In this document: piece by piece, positions 10,669-19,006 of the stretch
Numbering within the stretch: position 1 is the first letter of the stretch
Layout: every line of letters starts with the position of its first letter
NCBI GenBank assembly: GCA_963735885.1
Contig: CAVTMP010000004.1
Span: 744,001 to 808,000, forward strand
Length of the DNA stretch: 64,000 nt
Reading direction: 5' to 3'
Source of the DNA: JBBSBL01 sp963735885
GTDB taxonomy: Bacteria > Actinomycetota > Thermoleophilia > Solirubrobacterales > Solirubrobacteraceae
Notes under the pieces: model-generated
Databases searched by the model: none
The model's input: only the letters and a program-made list of their open reading frames with translations
What the model was told of the DNA's origin: nothing
Position numbers and translations under genes: made by a program

Positions 10669-11683
10669 TCAGGCGGGCAGCTCCACCGGGCGGATCTCGA
10701 CCTCGAGTCGCCGGCCCCCGCGGACGAGCTCGAGCGTCACCGTCCGGCCGATCCGCGACTCGGTCAGGAGCCGCTGGAGGTCCGCGGGACGCTCCACCGC
10801 GGCGCCGTCGAGCGCGACGAGGAGGTCCTCGGGCCGGATCCCCGCGCGGGCGGCGGGCGAGCCGGCCACGGTCTCCGTCACCTCGGCGCCGGAGTCGCGC
10901 CGCAGCCGGATGCGCTCGGCCGGCGGCAGGGGCCGGGGACCGGCCGCGAGGCCGAGCCAGGCGCGCCGCACGCGGCCGTCGGTCATCAGCGCCCCGACGA
11001 TGCCCCGCGTCGCCGCGTTCACGGGAACGGCGAGGCCGAGCCCGACGCCGGCGACCGCGGTGTTGACGCCGACCACGCGCCCGCCGCTGTCGGCGAGCGC
11101 GCCGCCGGAGTTGCCGGGGTTGAGCGCGGCGTCGGTCTGGATCAGGTCGTCGATGTGGCGGGCCGTGCGGCCGGCGCGGGCCGGCAGCGAGCGTCCGAGC
11201 GCGGAGACGACCCCCGCCGTCACCGAGCCGGCGAACCCGTGCGGGTTGCCGATGGCCACCACGAGCTGGCCGACCCGCAGGCGCTCGGCGTCGCCGAGTC
11301 GCGCCGGGACGAGGTCACGGGCCTCGGCGCGCAGGACGGCGAGGTCGGAGAGCGGATCGGCGCCGACGATCGAGAACGACTCCTCGCGGCCGTCCGGGAA
11401 GAGCGCCCGACCGCCGGCGCGGGCGCCCTCGACGACGTGGGCGGAGGTCAGCACGAAGCCGTCGGGCGTGAGCGCCACGCCGCTGCCGGCGCCCTCGCCG
11501 CCGCGACCCCGGCGCCCCCCGCGCCGGACGCGGAGGTTGGCCACCGCGGGCGCGAGCGCCTCGGCGACCTCGGTGACGACCCGGGAGTAGGCGTCGAGCG
11601 CGTCACGCTCACGATCGCCGGGGTCGGGCGCGCGCCCGTCGCCGTCGCGGTCGTGGTCGCGCGCGCGGCGCGGCGGCGCTCAC
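10669..11683 (-). CDS. HtrA/DegP-like trypsin-PDZ serine protease (N-terminal frameshift)
   Basis: Chymotrypsin-fold protease with a PDZ domain. The catalytic triad is visible: His in VLTSAHVVEGA, Asp in ADPLSDLAVLRAE, Ser in ALNPGNSGGALADSGG. The PDZ domain includes SPAARAGIRPEDLLVALDGA. The GTG at 11683 overlaps the stop of the upstream protease (GTGA), but its frame breaks near 11660; removing one base gives VSAAAPRADHDRDGDGRAPD, then DALDAYSRVVTEVAEALAPA, which has the normal HtrA lead-in before AVANLRV. No signal peptide or membrane anchor is evident, so it may be cytoplasmic or lack a recognised anchor. Tandem with a second protease. Confidence 0.85.
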
Positions 11684-12579
11684 GACCCGGCTCCCGGGAA
11701 TCGGACCACGACCTCGCGCTCGTCGTCGCCGCGCACGACGCCGAGCACGAGCCGCCCGCCGGGCCCGATCGCGTCCAGCGCCGCGTAGAGCGCGTCGACG
11801 CGGGCCACCGGCGCGCCCCCGGCGGCCACGATGAGATCGCCGCGCGTGAACCCGGCGGCGTCGGCCGGCCCGCCGGCCTCCACGGCGCGGACGAGCAGGC
11901 CCTCGCGCGGCTCCATGCCGACCGCGCGGCGCAGGCGGCGCGCCACGCGGGGGGGCACGACCGCGACACCGAGGGTCACGCGGTCCGGCACCTCGCCGGC
12001 GGCGAGCGCCTCGACGCGTCCGCGCACCGGGGGCGCGGCCACGGCGAGGATCAGGCCGCCGTCGAGGCGGAGCGCGTTCCACCCGAGCAGCCGGGCCTCG
12101 AGATCGAGGAGCGGGCCGCCGGAGGCGCCGCGGGGAAGTGGCGCGGTGTGCTCGATCGCCTCGACGCGGGCGCGACCCCGCGGCCCGCGGAACGTCCGGC
12201 CCGCCGCGGACACGAACCCCGGCGTCGCGCGCAGGCCGCGCCCCCCGGGGTCGCCGAGGGCCACGATCGGCGCGCCGATCGGCGGGAGCGGGCCCTCGGC
12301 CCAGGCCACCGGAGCGATGCCCGCGGTCCGGACGTCGAGGACCGCGAGGTCCAGGTCGGGGTCCGCGGCCGTGACCCGCCCCGCCTCCTGCCGCCCGTCG
12401 GCGAAGCTCACCGTGGCGCCGTCGCCGCGGAGCGCGTGCGCGCACGTCGCGACGCGGTCGGGCCCGATCACCACCCCGGAGCCGCGGCCCCAGCCGCGGC
12501 CGAGGCCGACCGTGGCGGGTCCCACCCGGTCGACGACCGAGGCCACCGTCGCCCCTACGTCCTCGAGCACGGTCGTCAT
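11680..12579 (-). CDS. Second trypsin-PDZ serine protease, divergent from an HxlR regulator
   Basis: About 299 residues. The triad is His in VATCAHALRG, Asp in AADPDLDLAVLDV and Ser in LPRGASGGPLLDLEA. A PDZ domain follows (GPADAAGFTRGDLIVAAGG). It starts MTTVLEDVGATVASVVDRVG with a GGGAGG ribosome-binding site just upstream. No signal peptide is seen. It overlaps the following protease gene by 4 nt, forming a two-gene operon, and is divergent from the HxlR regulator across about 80 nt containing a palindromic site. Its substrate is unknown. It is shorter and more divergent than classical HtrA. Confidence 0.82.
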   Translation of the reverse strand: MTTVLEDVGATVASVVDRVGPATVGLGRGWGRGSGVVIGPDRVATCAHALRGDGATVSFADGRQEAGRVTAADPDLDLAVLDVRTAGIAPVAWAEGPLPPIGAPIVALGDPGGRGLRATPGFVSAAGRTFRGPRGRARVEAIEHTAPLPRGASGGPLLDLEARLLGWNALRLDGGLILAVAAPPVRGRVEALAAGEVPDRVTLGVAVVPPRVARRLRRAVGMEPREGLLVRAVEAGGPADAAGFTRGDLIVAAGGAPVARVDALYAALDAIGPGGRLVLGVVRGDDEREVVVRFPGAGS

Positions 12580-12594
12580 GCCGCCTCCCTGGTC

Positions 12595-12611
12595 ACTTGC
12601 GAATTGCAAGC
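12595..12611. promoter_or_regulatory. Palindromic operator candidate between protease operon and HxlR gene
   Basis: The 15-bp core is CTTGC, a 5-bp AT-rich spacer GAATT, then GCAAG, a perfect inverted repeat in otherwise very GC-rich DNA. It lies 16 nt upstream of the protease start and 50 nt upstream of the HxlR start. HxlR-type winged-helix dimers bind inverted repeats of this size in their own divergent promoters, so autoregulation is likely. Confidence 0.65.
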
Positions 12612-12660
12612 GACAATATAGCCAGGTCGTGCGCGAGGCCTCGCGAGTACCCTCCTCCGC

Positions 12661-13095
12661 ATGGAGGACGCGCGCGCCGGCTCCGAGCTCGCCCCGCTCG
12701 CCGAGGCGCTCACCGGGGTCGGGGACCGGTGGACGCTGCTCGTCGTGGCCGCGCTGGTCCCGGGCCCGGGGCGCTTCGGCGAGGTGCAGCAGGCCGTGAC
12801 CGGCATCGCGCCGAACGTCCTCAGCGACCGCCTGCGCCGGCTGGAGCGCGCGGGTCTCGTCCTCGCCACGCCGTACTCCGATCGTCCCCCGCGCTTCGCC
12901 TACGAGCTGACCGCGGCCGGCCGCGACCTCGCGGCGGCGCTCCGGCCGCTCGCCGACTGGGGCGCCCGCCACGGGCCGGGCGACGGAGCGCCGCGCCACG
13001 CCGCGTGCGGGACCGAGGTCGAGGCCCGCTGGTGGTGTCCGACCTGCGCGCGGCCGGTCGAGGACCTCGAGGCGGAGGACCTTCATTTCGCCTGA
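12661..13095 (+). CDS. HxlR-family winged-helix regulator with C-terminal Cys-rich tail
   Basis: A 144-residue regulator. The HxlR fold is recognisable: LTGVGDRWTLLVVAALVPGP, RFGEVQQAVTGIAPNVLSDR for the recognition region, then LRRLERAGLVLATPYSDRPP and YELTAAGRDL for the wing. After the HxlR core there is CGTEVEARWWCPTCARPVED, a three-Cys tail resembling a zinc knuckle or redox sensor. It is divergent from the tandem protease operon and immediately precedes the aminotransferase. The extra Cys motif makes metal or oxidative sensing plausible (inference). Confidence 0.85.
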   Translation: MEDARAGSELAPLAEALTGVGDRWTLLVVAALVPGPGRFGEVQQAVTGIAPNVLSDRLRRLERAGLVLATPYSDRPPRFAYELTAAGRDLAAALRPLADWGARHGPGDGAPRHAACGTEVEARWWCPTCARPVEDLEAEDLHFA

Positions 13096-14182
13096 CTCCG
13101 AGCCCTTCGCCGCGCTGCGCGCGGCGTTCCCCGTCCTCGCCCGGCTCGCCTTCCTCAACGCCGGCAGCAACGGTCCGGCGCCGGCGCGGGCGGCCGCCGC
13201 GGCCCGGTCGGAGGTCGAGCGCCAGGCGCTCGAGGGCCGTGGCCTCCCGCACTTCCGGCGTCGGGCGGCCCTCGCCGCCCGCCTGCGCGACGTCTACGCG
13301 GCGCGCCTGGGCTGCGCCCCGGCGGATCTCGCCCTCACCACCGCGACGAGCGACGGCCTCGCGCGGGTGATCGCCGGGCTGGACCTGCGACCCGGTGACG
13401 AGGTGCTCACCTCCGACCAGGAGCATCCGGGGCTGCTCGGCCCGCTCGCGCGGCTGCGCGAGCGGCGCGTGGAGGTCCGGGTCGCGCCGCTCGCCGACCT
13501 CGCCGAGGCGGTCGGTCGGGCGACGCGGCTCGTCGCCTGCTCGCACGTGAGCTGGGTGGGCGGCGAGGTCGCCCCCGCCGCGCTGCGGGAGGTCGGCGCG
13601 CCGGTGCTGCTCGACGGAGCCCAGGGCGTCGGCGCGGTCGACGTCGACGTGGCGGCGCTGGGCTGCGACGCGTACGCGGGCGCGGGCCAGAAGTGGCTGT
13701 GCGGGCCCGACGGGACCGGCATGCTCTACGTCTCCCCCGCCCTGCGCGACCGCCTCGCCGTGCCGGCGACGGGCTACGGCAACCTCGCCGACCCGGCGGC
13801 GGGACTCGAGGCCGCGCCGTGGCCCGACGCGCGGCGGTTCGACGCGCCGGCGCTGCCGGCCGAGGGCCTGGCCTTCGCGCTCGCGGCGGCCGACGCGCTG
13901 GCCGCGCCCGGCTCGGAGGCGGTGCACGAGCGGGCCGCGGGGCTCGCCGCCCGGCTCGCCGGGCGGTTGCGCGAGCGCGGGCACGACGTCGCCCCCCGCG
14001 GGCGGTCCACGTTGGTCGCGTGGCGGGACGACGACGCGGCCGGCACCGTCGAGCGGCTCGGCACCGCGGACGTCGTGGTCCGCGAGCTCCCGGGCCGCGG
14101 CCTCGTGCGCGCCTCCGTCGGCGCGTGGAACGACGACGACGACCTCGAGCGCCTGCTCGCCGGGCTGGGGTCCGCGGCCTGA
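13085..14182 (+). CDS. Class V PLP-dependent aminotransferase (cysteine desulfurase / isopenicillin-N-epimerase fold)
   Basis: About 365 residues. The family lead-in is ARLAFLNAGSNGPAPARAAA. The PLP-binding Asp is in LLDGAQGVGAVDVDVAALGC and the Schiff-base Lys in YAGAGQKWLCGPDGTGMLY. The open frame extends upstream into the HxlR gene without ATG, GTG or TTG before the conserved N-terminus. The best candidate is an ATT at 13085 preceded by GGAGG, overlapping HxlR by 11 nt; the first in-frame GTG (13367) would delete an essential third of the fold. The precise reaction (desulfurase, epimerase or lyase) cannot be assigned. Confidence 0.8.
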   Translation: MSPDSEPFAALRAAFPVLARLAFLNAGSNGPAPARAAAAARSEVERQALEGRGLPHFRRRAALAARLRDVYAARLGCAPADLALTTATSDGLARVIAGLDLRPGDEVLTSDQEHPGLLGPLARLRERRVEVRVAPLADLAEAVGRATRLVACSHVSWVGGEVAPAALREVGAPVLLDGAQGVGAVDVDVAALGCDAYAGAGQKWLCGPDGTGMLYVSPALRDRLAVPATGYGNLADPAAGLEAAPWPDARRFDAPALPAEGLAFALAAADALAAPGSEAVHERAAGLAARLAGRLRERGHDVAPRGRSTLVAWRDDDAAGTVERLGTADVVVRELPGRGLVRASVGAWNDDDDLERLLAGLGSAA

Positions 14183-15061
14183 TCAGATCTCGAGGACCGG
14201 CACGAGCCGGCGCTCGTGCTCGGCCTCGATGCGGGCCACGACCTCCATGTGCTCCTCCAGGCCGGAGCCGCGGAGCTTCGTGGCCAGCAGCTCGTCGACC
14301 TGGAAGATGCCGGCGGAGTTCGTCATCGCCACGTCGATGCGGATCGCCTTGTCGCGGCCGGGAGCGATCTTCACCGACTCGATCGCCGCCGCCGAGAGCG
14401 AGTGGATGTTCGGCCGCTTGGTCTGGAACGGCACCCGCGAGCGCCCCTCCGCCATGTCGAGCGCGTCGGCCACCCGCACGATGCCGGCCTCGAGCGTGAA
14501 CGGCTCCCCCTTGCGGCGGTGGGCGATGATCGCGTGGAGCGCCTCCGCGGCGAGGACCGCGCGCTCCGGATCCTCGTAGCCGGCCGCGGCGAGCAGGTCG
14601 CGCAGCTTGGGCGCGGCGAGGAACAGCGAGTGCGCCTCGTGATCGGCGCGGTGCACCGCCATCCCGACGCAGTGCAGCAGCGCGGCCGCCGCGACGACGG
14701 CCTCCGCGTCGCCCGCCCGCAGGCCGTGATCGGTCACCGTGGCCGGCTCGACGCCGCGGCGGCCGAGCAGCCGGGTCAGCCGCAGGGCGATGTTCACCAC
14801 GATCTGGACGTGGACCCAGGAGTGGTCGGACATCCCGAGGCGGGTGGCGTTGAGCGACGCGACGTGCCACCAGGCCTTGACCTCGTCGTCGGCGTTGACG
14901 GCGGCGATCAGGCGCTCGAGCCGGCGGTTCCCCCGCACCGGGGCGCGGATGCGCATCGGCGCGATCGCGTCCCGCGGCGCGACGGCGGCAGGAGGCTCGG
15001 GCGGCTCCGGCGGCGTGCTGGCCTCCACGTGCGGCAGGGTAGAGGCCCCACCGGCCGCCAC
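14183..15061 (-). CDS. HD-domain phosphohydrolase
   Basis: About 292 residues, or about 281 from the GTG at VEASTPPEPP, which skips a weak leader. The metal-binding signature is spread as MSDHSWVHVQIV, AALLHCVGMAVHRADHEAHS and VRVADALDMAEGRSR, an arrangement seen in HD hydrolases that act on nucleotides or other phosphates. The gene's stop abuts the stop of the convergent aminotransferase with no gap, and its start is 17 nt from the divergent MOSC gene. Substrate unknown. Confidence 0.8.
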   Translation of the reverse strand: MAAGGASTLPHVEASTPPEPPEPPAAVAPRDAIAPMRIRAPVRGNRRLERLIAAVNADDEVKAWWHVASLNATRLGMSDHSWVHVQIVVNIALRLTRLLGRRGVEPATVTDHGLRAGDAEAVVAAAALLHCVGMAVHRADHEAHSLFLAAPKLRDLLAAAGYEDPERAVLAAEALHAIIAHRRKGEPFTLEAGIVRVADALDMAEGRSRVPFQTKRPNIHSLSAAAIESVKIAPGRDKAIRIDVAMTNSAGIFQVDELLATKLRGSGLEEHMEVVARIEAEHERRLVPVLEI

Positions 15062-15078
15062 CTGGAGCGTCCGCTAGC

Positions 15079-15552
15079 GTGCCCGGCGTGGAGCACGGCA
15101 CCGTCGAGGCGATCACGCTGGTGCTCGACGCCGACGGTGCGACGTCGGCGGTCGAGCGGGTCCGCGCGCTCGGCGGGCGCGGCCTGGAGGGCGACCGGCA
15201 CGCGCTCGCCGAAGGCGCGCAGGCCGGCGAGCGATCGGGCGAGGACCTCACGCTGATCGAGGCCGAGGCGCTCGAGGCGCTCGCGCGCGAGACGGGCATC
15301 GAGCTCGGCCCGGGCGGCTCGCGCCGCAACCTCGTGACCCGCGGGATCGCGCTGAACGACCTCGTCGGCCGGCGCTTCACCGTCGGCGGCGTGCCCTGCC
15401 TCGGCGTCGAGCTGTGCGAGCCGTGTCGCAAGCTCGCCCGGCTCACCGAGGACGGGGTGCTCCGCGGCCTCGTCCACCGCGGCGGTCTCCGCGCCGACGT
15501 GCTGGCCGACGGCGAGATCGCCGTCGGCGACGCCGTCCGGCCCGCGGCGTAG
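15079..15552 (+). CDS. MOSC domain protein
   Basis: A 157-residue protein related to the C-terminal domain of molybdenum cofactor sulfurases. Family features: GRGLEGDRHALAEG, SGEDLTLIEAEALEAL, GGSRRNLVTRGIALNDLVGR, and the conserved cysteine in ELCEPCRKLARLTED. Such stand-alone MOSC proteins are thought to bind sulfur on the Cys and deliver it to metal-sulfur centres or act in molybdenum-linked detoxification. GTG start; a second in-frame GTG lies 9 nt later. Confidence 0.88.
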   Translation: MPGVEHGTVEAITLVLDADGATSAVERVRALGGRGLEGDRHALAEGAQAGERSGEDLTLIEAEALEALARETGIELGPGGSRRNLVTRGIALNDLVGRRFTVGGVPCLGVELCEPCRKLARLTEDGVLRGLVHRGGLRADVLADGEIAVGDAVRPAA

Positions 15553-15631
15553 CGGTCCGGCGGCCACGGCGAGCGCCCGGGCCAGCTGCCTTGTCCGGGC
15601 CGGTTCGCCGGGCTCGCGCGGTGGGGCGGCC

Positions 15632-17068
15632 CTACAGCGGCAACGCCGGCTCCGCGGCGATGGTGGCCGACGGCCAGCCGGCGTACTCCGCCCACGCGCG
15701 GGCGAGCCGCTCGACGCCGCCGCGCAGGCGCTCGGGCGATGGGGTGTAGGAGAGCCGGATGCGATCGATGAAGTCGTCGTCGATCGCCGTCGCGCTGCCC
15801 ACCGCCACGGCAACCCCGTGGCGCAGCGCGACCTGGGCGAACTCGTCGCCGCTGCCGTGCGGAAGGCGGACCCATAGCGAGAAGCCGCCGCGCGGCTCGG
15901 CGAACTCCCAATCGGGCAGCAGCTCGCGCAGGCCGTCGGCGAGCACGCCCATCCGGCTCTCGGCCTCCTCCCGCCGGGCCTCGATGAGCTCCGGCAGGCG
16001 CTCGAGCAGCCGGAGTCCCACCGCCTCGGCGAACACGGGCCCACCGAGGTCGTCGGCGGCGCGCATGCGGGCGAGGCGGAGGATCGTCGCCGAGGGCGCG
16101 CGCAGCCAGCCGACGCGCAGGCCGCCCCAGCCGATCTTGCTCAGCGAGCCGACGGCGAGGACGCGCTCGGGCGCGAGGGCCGCGAGCGGCGTCGGCGGCG
16201 GCCCTCCGAAGCGCAGGTCGGCCAGCGTCCCGTCCTCGAGGATGGTGACCTCGTGGCGCCGGGCGACGTCGACGAGCTCGCGGCGTCGGGCCTCGGTGGT
16301 GACCGCTCCGGTCGGGTTGTGGCAGGTCGGCACGAGGTACACGAGCCGCGCGCCCCCGCGCGCGAGCGCGCGCTCCAGCGCGTCGGGCCGGACCCCGGCC
16401 TCGTCCATCGGGATCGCCTCCACCAGCGCGCCGGCGCGGGAGAGCGCCTCGAGCGCGCCCGGGTAGGTCGGCGCCTCGACGATGACGCGGTCGCCCGGCG
16501 TCACGAGCCCGCGGGCCACGAGGCTCAGGGCGCCCTGCGCGCCCGAGGTGATCATCACCTCGTCGACGGTCGTCGGCACGCCCTCGCCGGCGTGCTTCGC
16601 CGCGACGGCCTGGCGCAGCGCGGTGAGCCCGAGCGGCGTGAAGCCGTGGGGCGGCGCGAGCGCGACCGCCGCCTCGAGGTCCAGCGGCTCGGCGACGAGC
16701 GCCGGGTCCAACGGCGCGCCGATCGAGAGGTCGATGCGGGCCGCCCGGGAGTCGACGAGCTGACTCATCATCGGCGCGCGGAACGCGGCGGGCGGGGCCT
16801 CGGCCGGGCCGACGGCCCGCACGGTCGTGCCACTGCCGCGCCGGCTCTCCACCAGCCCCTCGTCGCGCAGCAGCGCGTAGGCGTTGACCACCGTCGTGCG
16901 GCTGACCAGGAGACCGTCGGCGAGGGCGCGCTCCGCGGGGAGCCGGGCGCCGGCCGGCGCGAGGCCCTGCTCGATGGCGCCGCGGATCGCGGCGCCGAGG
17001 CGCCGGTAGCGCGGACCGGAGCGCTCGGTCCAGGCACCGAGGGCATCGATCAGCTGATCTGGGCTCAC
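15632..17068 (-). CDS. MocR-family regulator (GntR HTH fused to aminotransferase domain)
   Basis: About 478 residues. The GntR winged helix is RYRRLGAAIRGAIEQGLAPA...LVSRTTVVNAYALLRDEGLV (residues about 15-75). The fold-type-I aminotransferase domain has the PLP lysine in VGSLSKIGWGGLRVGWLRA and substrate residues in LVYLVPTCHNPTGAV. The GTG at 17068 (VSPDQLIDALGAWTERSG) is preferred over an ATG at 17110 because MocR proteins begin shortly before the HTH and because it leaves ATTGG boxes in the promoter. MocR proteins use PLP as effector and often control vitamin B6, GABA or amino-acid genes. Divergent from a GNAT-like gene; its target is unknown. Confidence 0.9.
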   Translation of the reverse strand: MSPDQLIDALGAWTERSGPRYRRLGAAIRGAIEQGLAPAGARLPAERALADGLLVSRTTVVNAYALLRDEGLVESRRGSGTTVRAVGPAEAPPAAFRAPMMSQLVDSRAARIDLSIGAPLDPALVAEPLDLEAAVALAPPHGFTPLGLTALRQAVAAKHAGEGVPTTVDEVMITSGAQGALSLVARGLVTPGDRVIVEAPTYPGALEALSRAGALVEAIPMDEAGVRPDALERALARGGARLVYLVPTCHNPTGAVTTEARRRELVDVARRHEVTILEDGTLADLRFGGPPPTPLAALAPERVLAVGSLSKIGWGGLRVGWLRAPSATILRLARMRAADDLGGPVFAEAVGLRLLERLPELIEARREEAESRMGVLADGLRELLPDWEFAEPRGGFSLWVRLPHGSGDEFAQVALRHGVAVAVGSATAIDDDFIDRIRLSYTPSPERLRGGVERLARAWAEYAGWPSATIAAEPALPL

Positions 17069-17084
17069 GACCGGGTTAGAACTC

Positions 17085-17136
17085 AATCCAATTCTCCCCT
17101 GATTGGCCATCGACAAGTCGACCGTTGGGGTCCAAT
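17085..17136. promoter_or_regulatory. Candidate MocR operator boxes (ATTGG repeats)
   Basis: Three ATTGG/CCAAT boxes lie in the divergent promoter: ATTGGATT on minus (17092-17085), ATTGGCCA on plus (17102-17109) and ATTGGACC on minus (17136-17129). The two direct copies are 44 bp apart, four helical turns. MocR proteins commonly bind spaced direct repeats of ATTGGAC-like type near their own gene. Confidence 0.45.
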
Positions 17137-17188
17137 ATACACGTCGAAGCCCAGAGCGGTCTGATCCGGTCACGAAAACGAGGTCCAC

Positions 17189-17515
17189 ATGATGATGCAG
17201 CCCCCCTCCCACGACCACGTCGAGATCCGCGCCGCCGGTCCGCGCGACGCCGCTGCGCTCGGGCGTCTGGCGGCGATCGACTCCGCTGTCGGCGTGCCCG
17301 CGAGTCCGGTCGTCATGGCGGTCATCGGCGAGGAGCCGATCGCGGCGGTCGGGGCCGACGGCCGCGCGATCGCGGATCCGTTCCGCCACACCGCCGACCT
17401 GGTGTCGTTCCTGCGCACGACCGGCGCGCGCCAGCTCGCCGCCACATCGGGATCGGCGCCGGTGACGTCGCTGCGTCCGCGCCGCGCGCGGCGGCGCCTC
17501 GCCCTCGCCGGCTGA
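17189..17515 (+). CDS. Short GNAT-like protein fragment family, about 108 residues
   Basis: The sequence HVEIRAAGPRDAAALGRLAA resembles the first helix of GNAT acetyltransferases, followed by VVMAVIGEEPIAAVGADG and IADPFRHTADLVSFLRTTGA. Small proteins of this form, ending before the acetyl-CoA-binding region of a GNAT domain, are frequent in actinobacteria and are probably not active acetyltransferases on their own. Divergent from the MocR gene, so it may be a MocR target. The C-terminus is basic (RPRRARRRLALAG). Confidence 0.65.
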   Translation: MMMQPPSHDHVEIRAAGPRDAAALGRLAAIDSAVGVPASPVVMAVIGEEPIAAVGADGRAIADPFRHTADLVSFLRTTGARQLAATSGSAPVTSLRPRRARRRLALAG

Positions 17516-17606
17516 CCCGGCGACCCATCTCCTCCGAAGGAGCGCCGAGCGCCTCGCGAGCCGTCGCGGGGCGTTCGTCGGTGGGCGACCGGCTCGGGGC
17601 GGGCGG

Positions 17607-17783
17607 CTACTCGCGCGTCGGCGGGAGCAGCGCGCCGATGATCCAGAAGACCGGGATGAAGATCCCGACGATGAACATCACCCAGTGCCCGCGGCGGATC
17701 GAGCGGATCCCGAAGAACAGCAGCAGGACGAGCCACAGCACGCCCAGCAGCGCGTAGGTCGTCGTCGAGGCGGCAAGCGGCAT
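17607..17783 (-). CDS. 58-residue two-pass membrane protein
   Basis: The frame reads MPLAASTTTYALLGVLWLV, a first membrane helix LVLLLFFGIRSIRRGHW, then a second VMFIVGIFIPVFWIIGALL, ending PPTRE. Conserved-looking small membrane proteins with this RRGHW-type loop between two helices are common in actinobacteria. No enzymatic motif. It stands alone between the GNAT-like gene and a GFA-family remnant. Confidence 0.7.
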   Translation of the reverse strand: MPLAASTTTYALLGVLWLVLLLFFGIRSIRRGHWVMFIVGIFIPVFWIIGALLPPTRE

Positions 17784-17878
17784 GCGGACTCCCGGTCGTC
17801 GTGGTCGGCGAGCGCGCCCGCGCCCGCCGGATCGCCGGACCCTACCGGTGCGTCACCGCCTGCCACCGTCCGATAGGG

Positions 17879-18109
17879 ATGAAGCCCCTCGAGGAAGACG
17901 GCCTGAACACCGAGCGCCGGGTCTGCTCGGCGTGCGGCTCGCCGATCGTCAGCTTGGCCGACGAGGACCCCGATCTGGCGTTCCTCCACGCCGGGACAAT
18001 GGACGATGCATCTTGGTTTGAGCCCGAGCTCGAGATCTGGACGTGCTCGGCGCAACCCTGGGCACAACACTTCGAGCAAGCCGCACGACACGAACGCGGC
18101 GTCGACTGA
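17879..18109 (+). pseudogene. C-terminal remnant of a GFA/CENP-V family protein
   Basis: A 76-residue frame starting MKPLEEDGLNTERRVCSACG and continuing SPIVSLADEDPDLAFLHAGT and DASWFEPELEIWTCSAQPWA. That matches the second half of glutathione-dependent formaldehyde-activating (GFA) family proteins, which bind zinc through CxxC motifs. The N-terminal half with the first Cys cluster (GxCxCGxV) is missing upstream, so the protein cannot form the usual two-zinc fold. Codon use here is less GC-biased than in neighbours, suggesting acquired DNA. Confidence 0.6.
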
Positions 18110-18202
18110 CAAGGCGCGACCACAGGTTCCCCCGTTCTCCGAAAGCGGAAGTCGCCCCAGGCCGCCAGGGACTCTTGCTGACATCGGGGAGCAGGGCATG
18201 CT

Positions 18203-19006
18203 CTAACCGGCCACCACCCAGCCGCCATCCACGTGGATCACCTGACCGGTGATGTACCCGGCCCCGTCCGAAGCCAAGAACAGGACGGTTTCGGCGATCT
18301 CCTCCGGCTTGCCGAAACGCTTCAGCGGGTTCATCGCGATGGCCTCCTCGATGTGCTCGGGCGAGACTCCCCACTCGGTCTCCCATTCCCCCGAGATCGG
18401 GCCGGGGGCAAGTGCGTTAACGCGGATTTCCGGGGCCAGGTCCCGGGCCAGGGTGGTGGTGAAGCCGCGGATTGCTCCCTTCGCGGTGGAGTAGGTGACG
18501 GGAACGAAGTTGATCGCGTTCTCGGGGTTTGTCCCGTTCCCATAGGTGCTCGAGAAGTTGACGATGGCACCGCCACCACTTTCGAGCATCATCGGCCTCA
18601 CTGCGTGACACATCCGCATGGCTCCGATCACATCAACCTGAAGGAGGGCGCTCGCCGCGGCTGTGTCCAGTTCGCTGAATCTCACCGTGTCCGCCTCGTC
18701 GAGCCGGCCAGCGGCGTTGACGAGGACGTCCAACCGACCGTAGCGCTCCGCGATGTCGGCGACAAACGCGTCTACCGAGTCCTGATCCGTGACGTCGAGG
18801 TGGCCGGAGTGAGCTTGCCCGCCCCGGCCCTCCAGTTCCGCCACGACTTCCGCGGCCCGGGAGCGAGAGGAGCGATAGCCGAGGGCCACCGAGGCGCCCT
18901 CCCAACCGAAGCCTCTGGCAACCGCTCCACCAAGCGTCCCTCCGCCCCCGGTAACCACCGCCACCCTTCCCTCGAAGCGCCGCCCATCATTCCATTGAGC
19001 ACCCAT
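18203..19006 (-). CDS. Short-chain dehydrogenase/reductase, FabG-like
   Basis: A 267-residue classical SDR. The cofactor motif is VAVVTGGGGTLGGAVARG, the structural motif is DVLVNAAGRLDEADT, and the catalytic Ser-Tyr-Lys is IVNFSSTYGNGT with VTYSTAKGAIRGF. The C-terminus is FLASDGAGYITGQVIHVDGG, typical of the family. Substrate is unknown. Visible codon use is less GC-extreme than the flanking genes, and the neighbours are gene remnants, so this may be a transferred gene. No operon partner. Confidence 0.88.
   Translation of the reverse strand: MGAQWNDGRRFEGRVAVVTGGGGTLGGAVARGFGWEGASVALGYRSSRSRAAEVVAELEGRGGQAHSGHLDVTDQDSVDAFVADIAERYGRLDVLVNAAGRLDEADTVRFSELDTAAASALLQVDVIGAMRMCHAVRPMMLESGGGAIVNFSSTYGNGTNPENAINFVPVTYSTAKGAIRGFTTTLARDLAPEIRVNALAPGPISGEWETEWGVSPEHIEEAIAMNPLKRFGKPEEIAETVLFLASDGAGYITGQVIHVDGGWVVAG

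Noticed and set aside
17085..17110. The ATG at 17110 as MocR start
   Set aside because: It adds 14 residues not typical of MocR N-termini and covers an ATTGG box; the GTG at 17068 is more consistent with family length. Not excluded.
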